NCBI RefSeq assembly: GCF_000002595.2
Contig: NC_057013.1
Location: 1,130,501 to 1,194,500 of the forward strand
DNA from: Chlamydomonas reinhardtii
Taxonomy: Eukaryota; Chlorophyta; Chlorophyceae; Chlamydomonadales; Chlamydomonadaceae
Direction of reading: 5' to 3'
DNA: 64,000 nt
Under the pieces are notes generated by a model. That model ran no database searches. It saw only the letters and a program-made list of their open reading frames with translations, and was not told the origin of the DNA. The position numbers and the translations under genes were made by a program. Shown here piece after piece: positions 13,601 through 24,389 of this stretch; the first letter of the stretch is position 1; each line of letters opens with the position of its first letter.

Positions 13601-16600
13601 ACATACAACTGACGGCCTCCGAAATTGTTATCAAACTTCGCAAACAGGCATCGACGACGCGGCCCTGCTCATCGCCGAGTCTCTCGAGTCCGGCGAGCGC
13701 TCGGCGGGCGCGGGCGGCGAGGCGACGGCGGCGGACGGCGGCGCGGCGTTGCGGCTGGCGGCGGCGCTGCGGGCGCAGGCGGCGGAGCTGGCGGGCTGGC
13801 GGCTGTACTTTGGGCTGGATGGACAGCTGGCCAGGTGGGGGCGGGGTTGCGGGTGTGTGGCGCCGTGTGTGTTTGACTCAGGCGTGCGTGCGGCAAAACA
13901 CACAAGAACAGCAACGGCACGGACATAGCGGCACGGACACAACGGCACGGACAAAGACGCATGGCCCCACACACAAACTGTTTCGTATGCGTGCTGTGCC
14001 TCGCCCACCGGGGCTTGTCTCCCCACTCCCGTGAACACGGCCTCGCGCGCTGTGTGTGTCCAGGTGGCTGTCGCGGCACGAGGCGGCGGGCCCCGGCCCC
14101 GAGGCGGCGGCGCTGGCGGCGGACGGGTGTGCGCTGCTGCACGACTACCTGGAGCAGCTGGTGAGGGGGGGTAGCCATCCATGGGATGGTGTGTATCAAA
14201 TATGAAGTGAAGTGCCGACGTCCAGGAGGGGGGGGGCGGGGGGTTACATTCATGATTAGTTAAGGGAGTGGGAGGGGCGGGGGGGGGGGATGGGGGGTGG
14301 GGAGGGCGGGATGGGGGGTGGGGAGGCGGGGCGGGGAGGCGGGGTGGGTGGGGGATGGGGGAAGGGGGTATGCCCCAACCCGAGCCCAACGATCAAGCAC
14401 CATCATCACAAGGGCCACCCAGTCACGACAGTGCAAGACGAGCGCGCCAGTGATGACCTGGGGAGGGGAGGGGAGGGGAGATTGGGGCAAGGGGGATTGG
14501 GGCAGGCAAGAGCAACGCAGCCGCCGCGCGGTGCAGAGCTCACGTGAGCGCTGCTGTCCTGGTGTGGCGCCACCCACGGTTTGCTCTCCTGCCCCGCATA
14601 ACGCTCTCCCCTACCCGCCCCTGCTCCCCACCCTCAAACTTCATACTTGTGAAATTTAATCATCCGTTCCCCACACGACCGGCTTCCCCCCTGCCCCACC
14701 TGCAGTTGGCTCCCGGCTGGATGCGCGAGCTAGCCAGCTGCTCCCGAGCCCTGGAGGCGGCGGCGGCGGGCGGCGACGGCGCCGTGCGCGTGTCTCTCAC
14801 CGTGACCTCGCCGCCGGGCCCGGGCGCGTCGCAGGTGCCGCAGGCGCAGGCGCAGGGCGGCGGCGGCGGCGGCGGCGGCGGTTGGGGCCACCCCACCGCG
14901 CCCTACCCAGAGCTGCAGGTGCGTGTGCGTGTGCGTGTGCGTGTGGGTTGGGGTTCAGCGGGAGGGGGTCAAGCCGTGGTGTGTTGTGTTGGCGGGAGCC
15001 ACGTGGCCGCGTGACCGGCGGGCTTGAGGCGCTGTGGTCGCGGGCGTGTGCCTGTGTCCGCTGCCAGGTCCGGCTGTTTGCTGTCTGCGGGCGGTAGAGC
15101 CCTACAATACAACTGTCCCACATGAGACAGAATACGACGGTATGCATGCTCCTGCTCTCCGTACTCAACTGCCTGCCAGCCCAACACCTCTCAGCACAGC
15201 ATCTTCACACAACCAACGCACACACACACAGGGTGCGGCGCTGCTGGAGTTCCAACTCGCGCTGGAGTCCGGCCTGCGCCGCGCCGCCGCCTCACTGGTC
15301 GCCTCCTCCTCCTCGGCCTCGGCCGCCGCCGCCGCGGCTGCGGTGCAGGTGGCGGTGGAGGGGCCGGCGGCGGAGGGCTCACCGCTGCCCCAGGTGGGTG
15401 CCGCTGTGGAAGGAGGAGGGAAGGGAGGACTGTGGTCTTGGGGGCTGTGTCCACAACTCTGTCCATGCCGCCGTGCCTGTCAAACCCGCGTCCTCAATCC
15501 CACGCCACTCGCTCCGGCCCCCGCCGTCGTCGGAAGGTCATGGAACCCCCTTCCACCACCCTCCGCCATCCTTCAATACCACCGCGGCGTCCAACCCCAC
15601 GCCCCAATCCCCACCTGCGCCCCTACATCGTCGCCTGCTGCTCACCACCCATATGTCCACAACCCCTCACCCCCACCCAACGCCCACCTTTGCTGTCCCC
15701 TGATTCCCTGCTTTTATCCTGTTCCATCTTGCAACTTCCCCTACCGTCTACCACTTCCCTAACTAATAATGAAAGTAACCCCACCCCCAACGCCTTCACT
15801 CCTTAAATGATCATGAGTGTAACCTCACCCACCACACCCACCCACAGGGCCACGTGACCGTCCACCTGGCGGCGGCGCCCGACGCCCGCTCCTGGTCCGC
15901 GCTGGTGTCGCTGCTGTGCGGCGCCGTGCGCGGCGGGCTGCCGGGCGTGCCGCCGCTGCTGCTGGTGGCGCTGCAGGCGGACCGAGCCACCAGCCTGGCG
16001 GTGTGCCGCAGGTGCTGCGTAGGCCAGGTGCGGGCGTGTGGGGGCGAGGGCGGGGGCGTGTGTGGGCGTGTGTGGGAGGGCGTGGGTGTGGGCGTGGGTG
16101 TGGGCGTGCGTGTGGGCGTGCGGGCCGGCCAGGGGCGCGGATGGGGTGGTGTACTTCAACCAAGACCCAGAACCCCACGCCCACAGAGCGCGGAGGAGGT
16201 CTGGCGGTAACCTTCATCTTGGGCGCCCTTGAGCCTTGTATTGCTTGGCGGCGTTGGCCAGGGGTGACTCCTCACGCGGGCGCCCCGCCCCAGGCCTAAC
16301 CCTGGGTGGTCTTGTCAGCCTCGGATGGACCCACCCCACACCTTCCTGTGCCTTGCCCAACCAGGCGTGTGCCTTATCATCCCTTCCCTTGCCCTTCCTC
16401 ATTCCACCCGCCCCACCCCACCCCGCCCCCCACCCACCCCACCCCACCCTCACACAGGCCGTCATGCGCTGCGCCGCGCTGCGGCTGTCGCTGGTGGCTC
16501 TGGGCGCCGACGCCGAGTCGCCCGCCACTGGGCCGCAGCTGCTGGAGATGCTGGCGGCGCCGCCGGAGGCCGCCGCCGCCGCCACTGACCTGGTGGCGGC

Positions 16601-16739
16601 CGCCGCCGCCGGCAACGGCCCCGGCGGGCTGCTGGAGCTGCTGGGTCCGGGGCAGCTGGCGCAGCTGCTGGCGGTGGAGGCGGACACGGCGGTGCGGCAC
16701 CTGCGCAACAGGCAGGTGGCGCGGCGGCTGCGGGAGTAG
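1627..16739 (+). CDS. NUP107: Nucleoporin NUP107 (Nup84/Nup107 family)
   Basis: Scaffold nucleoporin of the Y-shaped (Nup107-160) complex. The model is 3660 nt (1219 aa) in 18 exons: 1627-1787, 2140-2273, 2500-2593, 2967-3142, 3373-3492, 3661-3806, 4086-4300, 10401-11147, 11665-11825, 12201-12405, 12710-12836, 13186-13438, 13648-13834, 14064-14160, 14706-14918, 15232-15393, 15848-16027, 16458-16739. Every junction keeps phase with GT-AG introns. Family marks are GNARSQERLMGRVWQLL, then LCAAVGQPWRAAAL, then WEDFAWSYCRSWLE (split by the large intron 7), and near the end VCRRCCVGQAVMRCAALRL. The alpha-helical core is interrupted by long Ala/Gly runs, worst in exon 8, which explains a length above that of animal Nup107. 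Intron 7 (4301-10400) was enlarged by two transposon-like insertions but its splice sites are intact. No TGTAA signal was found in the 900 bases after the stop. Confidence 0.88.
2900..2931 (-). repeat. Intron-end motif I1, acceptor-side orientation (NUP107 intron 3)
   Basis: Carries TTGGTTTAGTTCGGGCTGG followed by CTACAACCCC, the reverse complement of the I1 motif found near 5' splice sites elsewhere. It ends 35 bases before exon 4 (2967). The preceding bases (TCGCTCTTTTGCATTGAGC) also match the terminal part of the 0.5 kb repeat at 25817-26355. Confidence 0.7.
4715..5287. mobile_element. Short non-autonomous DNA-transposon-like element in NUP107 intron 7
   Basis: A 573-bp unit flanked on both sides by TTAT (4711-4714 and 5288-5291). 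Its first 233 bases (4715-4947) and last 217 bases (5071-5287) recur, apparently identical, as the two ends of the larger element immediately to the right. The 123-bp middle (4948-5070) is not shared. The two ends carry an imperfect subterminal inverted repeat: ACTGCCGTGTAGCGTTACA near the left end and AACTGCCGTGTTGCGTTAGA read inward from the right. There is no coding capacity, so it looks like a MITE-type derivative mobilised by another element. The superfamily is not resolved; a TTA or TTAT target duplication would be possible. Confidence 0.6.
5292..10372. mobile_element. Long (5.1 kb) transposon-like element in NUP107 intron 7, sharing both ends with its neighbour
   Basis: Begins with the same 233-bp left end (5292-5524) and finishes with the same 217-bp right end (10156-10372) as the 573-bp element beside it. 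It is flanked by TTAT at 5288-5291 and 10373-10376. The interior has no open frame I can assign to a transposase. The longest minus-strand frame (8132-8668) is not recognisable and overlaps the start of a minisatellite. Near-identity of the shared ends implies a recent origin. Removing both elements restores an intron whose 3' end is the usual C-rich tract and CAG before exon 8 at 10401. Confidence 0.6.
8515..9570 (+). repeat. 75-bp minisatellite inside the long element
   Basis: About 13-14 tandem copies of a 75-bp unit. Each contains the core GGAGCCCGTTGCTTGCGG, then GCGCACAGGCCGTATCAT, then GGGCACGTATGCCGTCCA. The core recurs at about 8853, 8928, 9003 and 9078 and onward at the same spacing. 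The left copies (before about 8700) are diverged and the right copies (9100-9540) almost identical, which suggests expansion from the right side. Long open frames across it are products of the periodicity, since 75 is divisible by 3. Confidence 0.9.
11247..11270 (+). repeat. Intron-end motif I1, donor-side orientation (NUP107 intron 8)
   Basis: GGGTTGTAAGTACCAGCCCA followed by AACT, 100 bases after the 5' splice site at 11148. The same core occurs donor-side at 19584 (ATG18 intron 7), 43177 and 43271 (CTP intron 5), 46296 (CTP intron 7), 62163 (TSR2 intron 3) and, in gene sense, 51262-51295 (MGL) and 26319-26352 (REXO2). A copy at 23714-23737 lies acceptor-side in REXO2 in reverse sense. Confidence 0.75.
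11575..11612 (+). repeat. Intron-end motif I2, acceptor-side orientation (NUP107 intron 8)
   Basis: CTTCACTTCTTAATTAATCA followed by TGAATGTAACCCCC, about 50 bases before exon 9. Closely similar copies in sense orientation lie near 3' splice sites at 4613-4640 and 4661-4694, 15745-15783 and 15791-15830, 19265-19300, 20290-20330, 20931-20965, 46081-46105, 46747-46790 and, in gene sense, 53695-53728 (MGL). Reverse-complement copies lie near 5' splice sites at 14241-14270 and 43206-43250. Confidence 0.75.
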
Positions 16740-17711
16740 GGGTGCAGGAGCAGGCGGCGTGGTGGCGTGGTGGTGACGGGTGGCGGTGGGGGCGGTGGTG
16801 GTGGTGGCGAAGTTGCAGGATTGCAGGGACGTACGGGTCTGGCAAACTCGGATGCGGTGTTCAGCCAGGGAGGTTGACCTGTGTGTGGGGGGGGGGGGGC
16901 TTGGCTGAGGGGGCGGCTGGAGGTGTGGTGGTGAGCAGCGCGCCGGTGTGCGTCGTGTGGGAGTGACGTGCGAAGCGCCAGGCAGCGTGCATGTGGGTGA
17001 GCGGCATTGACGAACGGGTGGGAATGAGGATGGCCCGAGGGCGGCCTGACATGGTGAAGTGACGAAATTTTGAGCCCGGTAATCTTGTCGCGCGTGGGAA
17101 TGACTGGGGTGGCCAGAACGTAGAATGGGGGGGACAGGTTTGCAGTCTGGCCACTGTGGCCATCGAGCCAGGAGGGGGGCGAGGAAACAGGAGCGGGGGG
17201 GGGGGGCGGGGGCTAGCAAATTGCCTGTCCAGCTTTGTGGCTCAGCCAGGGCGAAGGTTTGCACGCCGGCCGTTGTGGCAACCAGCCAGGAACGGCAAGG
17301 GTGGACGGAGGACAGGGAGTGAGATGGGAGGAGGGACCAAACCACGGCGGGGGTGGGAGGGACGAAACCAAACCAGACGGGGCACCCCAGGGCGGGGGGA
17401 GAGCAGGGGGGCGAGGGCTAGAGGCCCAACATTCCCACACGCAGATGGTGATCCAGCGGGCTCCGACAGTTTGGCTTGGTCTCGGCCTGAAACGGCAGGT
17501 AACGCAATAGGCTTGTGCATAAACTCCCGCATTTTACGACGCTGTCTGTCAACTTGTTGAGCGAGCTGCAACGCACTTGAGCAACTGTCCTGAGTCCAAA
17601 TTCTTCAACTCGCAACTATCTGCGCTATTAAGCTGTTACTGCTGCACGTGTTTTAGGGGGCCGCTGGCCCCAGCGCAGTGGATTTCGTGAGCGTTGGGCG
17701 ACGTTAGGCCC
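16740..17711. other. NUP107 3' flank and ATG18 promoter region
   Basis: No gene seen. It holds G-rich tracts and two diverged copies of a roughly 45-bp segment (near 17133-17175 and 17248-17292; core GGTTTGCA, then GGCC, GTTGTGGC/ACTGTGGC and AGCCAGGA). No TGTAA polyadenylation signal and no clear TATA box was recognised. Confidence 0.5.
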
Positions 17712-20700
17712 ATGGAGCCTTACCCTGAGCAAATCCTGCACGTAGGATTCAACCAGGTAAGTCCAGGGCATCAGTGGAGCTGGCCTCCTCAGGAGGTCCG
17801 ACGGTCTTCTTGACAGAGCGCCACGAGAGAAAGGAAAACACAAACCCTGGCGAGCGACCCCTTCTATTGCAGGACTATGGCTGCTTTTCCGTGGGAACCA
17901 CGAACGGCTTCCGCGTTTATAACTGCGAGCCGTTTAAAGAAACGGTACGTGCCCGGAACTGGCATCCACTTGCCTGCCCTTTGCCTAACCGAGCCCCTCG
18001 CCCGCGCGTTGCGCAGTTCTGTCGCGGCTTCAACAACGGGGGGATAGGCATCGTCGAAATGTTGTTTCGCTGCAACATCCTGGCCATCGTGGGCGGCGGG
18101 GCAGCGCCACGGTACCCCCCGACCAAGGTGGGTGCACCCAGCTGCCACCAGACCCTGACCCCCGCAGTCGGAGGTCCCCCACTCCCCGGCGCCAGGCATG
18201 CCGCACTTCGGTCCTGAACTATCGCCTGACACGTGTTCGTTCTGCTCACACACGACTTTGCGCAGGTCATGATTTGGGACGACCATCAGGGGAAGTGCAT
18301 TGGGGAAATGTCCTTCCGAAGCCAGGTGCGTACTTCGTGCGGGCGGCAGGGCAGCTGCGGCATTATCCCCATGTGGCCTGGCGCCTACTCGCCGCGCCAG
18401 TGGGGATAACGTGTCGCAGGCTGGTGATATCACAGGGTCGCACCGTAAGCGCCGGTCGGGCATATGACTGTAAGAGTCCTGGCAAGATGCTGCTGCACAC
18501 GCGTGGTGTCCATCTGCTGATTGCTCTTGTGTTGTGTGTGTGTGTGCGGCGGCACCTGCTGCCTGCTGCTGCCTGCTGCTGTGTGCCTCCTAGGTCCGCG
18601 CGGTGCGGCTGCGGCGGGACCGCATTGTGGTGGCGCTGGAGCACAAGGTGTGCGTGTGCGTGTGGGGTGTGGGTGGGTGGGTGGGTGTGGGTGTGGGCGC
18701 GTGGGTGGGTGGGTGGGTGTGTACGGTTGGCTGACAGCTCCCACCCACCCCACAACACACCTCCCAACACCCTCCACTCCACCTCTCACCACACCCACCC
18801 ACCACACCCACCCACTCACCCACCCATCACGCCCACCCACTCACCCACCCCTCCGCCCCCACCCCCCGGTCCTCTCACCCCCCTCTGCCCAGGTGCTTGT
18901 CTACAACTTCGCTGACCTCAAGCTGCTGCACCAGACCGAGACCGCCGCCAACCCGCGCGGCCTGGTGGCCATCAGCTCCGTGGCCGCCGCCTCCGCCTCC
19001 AGCGACAACACCGTGCTGGCCTGTCCGGGGCTGCACACAGGGCAGGTGGGGAGGGGGAGAAGGGGGGGATGGAGGGAGGAGGAGGAGGGAGGGGGGAGGA
19101 GTAGGGGAGAGGGGGGGAGGGGACGTGGTCGGTGCGGGTTCTTTGCTGGCCCAGCCCTCTCCTATGCTCTCTCCTCCCCTGACGGTTGCACCTCGTCATC
19201 GCCGCCACCGTCTACCGAGTCATCGGTAACAACTCGTCTACTGTATTACTGTACCTGGCTACGCCTTCACTTCAGGATTAATCATGAATGTAACCCCACC
19301 CGCTCCCCCCTCACGTACAGGTCCGCATCGAGCTGTACGACCGGCGCCAGACCAAGTTCATCGCCGCGCACACCAACGCGCTGTGCTGCCTGGCGCTCAG
19401 CCTGTGCGGCAAGCGGCTGGCCACCGCCAGCGAGAAGGGCACACTGGTGCGCGTGTGGAACACCGCGGACGGGCAGCTGCTGCAGGTGGGGAGGGGCGAG
19501 GGGAGGGGGGAGGGGACAGGGGGGGGGAGAGGGGAGGGGAGGGGAGTGGGAAGCGGGGAGGGAGAGGGGAGGGGAGGGGAGAGGGTTGTGAATACCAGCC
19601 CGAACTATACACCAAACCGAGCTAAACTAGCGGAGCATAGGCGGAGTTGCAAGCGGCACTAGGGTAGAAGGAAGGCGGGGCGGGGTGGGTGTTTCGAGGG
19701 CTGTGCCCGTTTATCAATGCCGCGGTAGTACCAACCATGCCTGTAACCGCTGTAACCCTCGCCCTCCCTCCACAGGAGCTGCGTCGTGGCGCCGACCCCG
19801 CGCACGTGTACTCCCTCGCCCTCAGCCGCTGCTGCGAGTGGCTGGCACTCACCAGCGACAAGAGCACTGTGCACGTGTTCGCGCTGTCGCCGGCGGTGGC
19901 CGTGGCGCCGGCAGGCGGCGGCGCCGCCGCCGGCGGCGGCGCGGCGGGCGGCGTGAGTGGCGGCGGCGCGGAGGATGGAAGGCGGGCGGCGTCGCCGGTG
20001 GGCCCGGCGTCGACGTCCGGGGAGGCGGGGGCGGCGGGTGGTGGGGCTGGGAACGGAGGAGCGGGTGGCGCGACGCCGCCGCAGCGGCAGAACCCCACGT
20101 CCTTCCTGTCCATTGTCAAGGTGAGGGAGGTGGGAGGCGGGAGGAGGGGGAGAGACAGTTGGAAGCAGGGTTCGTCCAAGTGGGGTCATCCAACGGTGTG
20201 ACGACTTCCCGGCGCCTGACTGGACCGTGGAGGCGACATGGACAGGCTTGGGCCCCCGCCTGTCGTCCCCTTCCCGCCACCGTGGTACCGTCTACCACTT
20301 CATTAAATTAGTCATGAATGTAGCGCCCACCCTCCACCTGCTCGCATACGCCCGAGTGCCCGAACACCAGCGCACACACCGCCCAACACACACACACACA
20401 CACACTCGCACCGTGTCACCCACCGCACAGGGCTACGTGCCCGCCATACCGCTGCCCAAGTACTTTGCCAGCGAGTGGTCCTTCGCGCAGTTCCGGGTGC
20501 ACGAGGAGCCGCCCGACCCAGCCACGGGCGCGCCGCCGCCGTCCATCGCAGGCAAGCAGGGAGCTAGCGGGGGGCAGTGAGGGGAGCAAGCGGGGGGCAA
20601 GCAGGGAGCTAGCGGGGGGCAAGCGGGGAGCAGGGAGGGAGCCAGCGGGGGGCAAGCAGGGGGCAAGCGGGAGCGCGGGGATGAAGCAAGCCATGGCCGT

Positions 20701-21146
20701 CGCGTTGGCCCGGCCACTGTGGGTGGGTGGGTGGTTGGGTGGGTGGGGTTAGCGGCTGTGCAAGAGGCAGGGGAGGGCGCTTTGCGCGGGAGTCAGGAGT
20801 CCCGGCGCATTGGCCATGGCAGCAATGCAGCCTTCATCACAGCAGTATTTCATGTGTCGAAACCTGATATCCCTGACCCCCACTTAAATTATGATGAGTG
20901 TACCCCCCTTTTCCCCCAAGCTTGCCTGCCGTCTACCATTCCCTTAGCTAATCATGAATGCAACCGCCTCCCCCTCCCGCCCGCCCTCTCCCTCCCTCTG
21001 CAGGCTTCGGCGCCGAGCCGCACACGGTGCTTGTGGTGACGGGCGGCGGCTCCTTCTACAAGGTGGCCTTCGACCCAGCCAAGGGCGGCCCCTGCAGCCA
21101 GCTGTCCTACTGCAAGTTCATGGAGCGCAGCGACGGCGTGGTGTGA
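17712..21146 (+). CDS. ATG18: ATG18/WIPI-type PROPPIN, WD40 phosphoinositide-binding autophagy protein
   Basis: Seven-bladed beta-propeller that binds PI3P/PI(3,5)P2 and acts in autophagosome formation. The model is 1269 nt (422 aa) in 10 exons: 17712-17756, 17873-17944, 18017-18127, 18266-18325, 18594-18647, 18893-19045, 19321-19485, 19776-20120, 20431-20551, 21004-21146. The start gives [20 protein letters not shown], the expected first blade. The lipid-binding (F/L)RRG motif is present as LRRG at residues 222-225 in [18 protein letters not shown]. The LRRG form and the nearby text resemble WIPI3/WIPI4 (WDR45B/WDR45) more than WIPI1/2. An Ala/Gly-rich insertion follows [11 protein letters not shown]. 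The last intron has a GC donor (GCAAGC at 20552); using it is the only way found to keep frame into the final exon. It is convergent with REXO2. Confidence 0.88.
20552..20690 (+). repeat. Short minisatellite at the start of the last ATG18 intron
   Basis: Imperfect tandem copies of a unit around GCAAGCAGGGAGCTAGCGGG. They begin exactly at the GC-type 5' splice site, so several GCAAGC copies compete as potential donors. Confidence 0.6.
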
Positions 21147-22739
21147 GGAGGAGGAGGGGAGAGGAGGCAGGAGGGGAGGACGCGGTGGGGAGGAGGGAGA
21201 AGAGGGAGAGGAGGAGAGGGAGGGGAGGAAAGGGAGGAGGTGGTGGGGAGGAGGGCAGGAGGGCGGGTTGATGTCCGAGCCTGAAGAGGTGGTCCCGGCG
21301 GGAGTGGAGGAGGAGAGAAAGAGAGGATGGTGGGGCGGGATGTGCGCGTGTGTACGGCAGGGGGTTGTCGCTGTCCGGCTGCTGGTGCACGATGCGATTG
21401 CGCCGACGGCTACTCCGTCGGCACGGCGCGCACTGCATGCGGACGATTGCCCCGGCCGTGTCCCCCGAGCGTGTTTAACTTGGGATGTCCACGGGTACTG
21501 TAGTGATCTCCAACAACCAGTGGTGTGCGGTAACGGTGGTTGCTCATAGGACAGCGGCGGGCACTCACCGCCGCACGCCTAGACTGTGGCGCTTGTGTTT
21601 TCGGGGGCGGTGGGCGTGATGCTCGTGGTCTGAGGCAAGGCCTTCGGGGGAGGGCGCTAGCCAGGACTTCCATGCGATATGGAAAATGCGCACGGTGTGA
21701 TGGAGCAGGCGGTGGCGCGGTGGTGGGGACCGGAAGCACAGTGGCGATTGGGGCCCAGGCGTGCATACCGGAGTCGTGGACTGCATTGCTACGAACAGTA
21801 CGGTGCGGCGCCGTGTTCCTGACTGAAGGCCTGCGGCCATACGGCCTGGGGCCCTGTCATGAGGAGCCAGATGGAGGGTCTCATGTCGCGTCACTTTCAT
21901 GACTGCACCGGACAGGGTATTGCCGTACCGGGCCTCCCTAGCAGGCTCCAGGCCTCCAGCTCTCAGCCCCGAAGCGGTTCCGCCGTCATCGCCGTCAGCC
22001 CAGGTCAGCCACATGGTTGGTATGCGCCGGTGCTTACGAATATGACAACATAGCTTCAAGCCTCAAGCCTTCAGGCCTCATCACGGTATCCCCACGCCTC
22101 TCTTCCAAGGGTGCCCGGGAGCGCCTCCATCCCGCCCCAGTCAGCCCAGTCCGCAGTGCACGGCACGTAGCCGGCATCATACGGTACCGTCCACATAACC
22201 ACAAGACATTCGCCTGGTGAAATCATGATGAACATTTGCCAACACACCGGCAACACCCTGCGGGCACGCGGACATGTTCCTCAAACGTCTGCCACCACTG
22301 TCGCGGGCTTGTAGCTCAGGCGGTCCGGCCAGTCGCCAACCCTCACCCTCCCCCCGCATCACATGCCACGCCGCCACCGTTGGTCCTTGCCGCCTGCTCC
22401 ACCGCGCCTGTTCCTCCCGCCCGCTCCTGCACCGCGCCTGCACCGCTCCTATGCCTGGACTCGGTCCATGTACATAGTCTACACGCACCGAGATACTGCA
22501 CATCCCGATCTCCAGCACTGCCCCCGGACAGGCGGCACCGCCTCGGCATTGCTTCCATAATCATCACGGCCACTTCGCCTGCCCCGCCCCGCCCCGCCCC
22601 ACCAGGCCGCCACGCGCACCATACAGTGCACGCACGATGCGCACCACAGGCTTCAACCTACACCCGCACACACACTTACACACACGCACACACAGCCTCA
22701 CAACTGCAACTCTTTGACACAGGCAACTGCACACGCGCT
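21147..22739. other. Convergent 3' flanks of ATG18 and REXO2
   Basis: No coding exon recognised on either strand. After a purine-rich tract (21147-21330) the sequence is unique-looking and of mixed composition. The minus-strand polyadenylation signal of REXO2 lies at its right end. No RNA gene was seen. Confidence 0.5.
22676..22680 (-). terminator. TGTAA polyadenylation signal, REXO2
   Basis: TTACA on the plus strand is TGTAA on the coding strand, about 60 bases after the REXO2 stop codon. TGTAA is the usual volvocine polyadenylation signal. Confidence 0.5.
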
Positions 22740-22948
22740 CTACTTGCACTGCCGCGGGTCCTTGAACACGGCCTTGCGGTAGTACTTGAGCTCCTCGATG
22801 GACTCCTTGATGTCAGACAGCGCCGTGTGAGCCAGCGTCTTGCGGGGCGCCTTGCGGTACGTCTGTGTTTGTGCATGTGTGTGCATGTGTGTGTGTGTGT
22901 GTGTGTGTTGTGTGTGTGTGTGTGTATGTGTATGCACGCGTTTGTATT

Positions 22949-22979
<31 letters not shown>

Positions 22980-24298
22980 GCACGCGTGTGTGTGTGTGTG
23001 GGGGGGGGGGTTGAGTGAGGGCGCATGGCGAAGTCGTTTATACGGGTTAGCCCTCCCCTCCCCTCTCCCCCCCCACCTTGGGGAACCACCTCCTGGCCAG
23101 CTCCTTGATGCTGCTGACGTCCACGATGCGGTAGTTGAGGTGCGCCACCACCCGCGGCATGTGCTTGAGCAGGAAGATGCGGTCCACCTGCAAGGGGGGG
23201 CGGGGGGCCGGGGCACGGGGCACAGGGCGTGGAGGTTCAGACACATGGCGGGTTGGGCGAGTTGGAGTAAGAGAGCACTGGAAACAGGTGCTATGTATGT
23301 CTGTGTTCGAATGCGCATGTGTGTGAGACACGCAGGATAGTGTTTGCGATTCCACCCTTCACCATGCCACCACCCCCACCCCATCCCACCCCAACGCTCC
23401 CACCCCACCCCCACCACCCCTAAGCCGTGCCACACGCTCACGTGCACCGAGTTGCCGGCCAGCTGCGCCATGCCCTCCTCCGTGTGCTCCGCGATGAAGT
23501 CCAGCAGCATCTGCTCCGCCGCGCCCATGTCCACTCGGCTGTCCCGCACCCGCTGCGTGAGGCCGCTGGCGCCGTGGTGCTCCTTGCACCAGTCGTTCAT
23601 GCCCTCAAGCACGGCGTCGCTGTGGTGGATGGCGGTGGCGGGGCCCTGGCGCACAGGGAGGAGGAATGGGAAGGGGGGGAAGGGAGGGTGGAGGGTGGAG
23701 GTGGATGCAGGTGGGGTTGTCAGTACCGGCCCAAACTAAGCAAAACCAAGCCAAACTAGCGGGGGCGGTAGGGCAGGTGGGGGCTTGCAGTGGCATCAGT
23801 AGCTCTGCAAGTCGGCAGGGAATGGGTGCCCGAGTCCCCTCAGCCCCCCCCATAATTTTGGGGAAACGGTGGAATGATGGAAACAACCTCCCCGCCGACG
23901 ATGCCTTGACTTTTGGGACCTACTTCAGGCATACCGTATACCCCACCCCACCACCCATACACACACCTGCACGCTCCTCTCCAGCTCTCCGTCCGTAATG
24001 ATGCAGGCCATTTCAATAATGGTGTCCTTCTCAATGTCCAGCCCTGCGGAGGCATGCACGGCAACACAAACAGCAACATGAGGTCGTTTCCCGGGTTGCA
24101 CATGTGGTCTACCCTGTCCCCTTCGTGCTTTCCTGACACCCGTGGCCACCCACGGTATCGGACCTGTCCCTTCGTGCTTTCCTGACACCCGTGGCCAAGC
24201 ACGGTATCGGACCTGTCCCTTCGCGCTTTCCTGACATGACGAGGAGCCGTGTTTAGCTCCGCACTGCACCACCGTGTACAGGGTCGTCGCGCGCGCGC

Positions 24299-24389
<91 letters not shown>

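Noticed and set aside
22300-22345. Possible tRNA-like start (TGTAGCTCAGGCGGT)
   Set aside because: No matching acceptor stem, anticodon arm or T-loop sequence follows.
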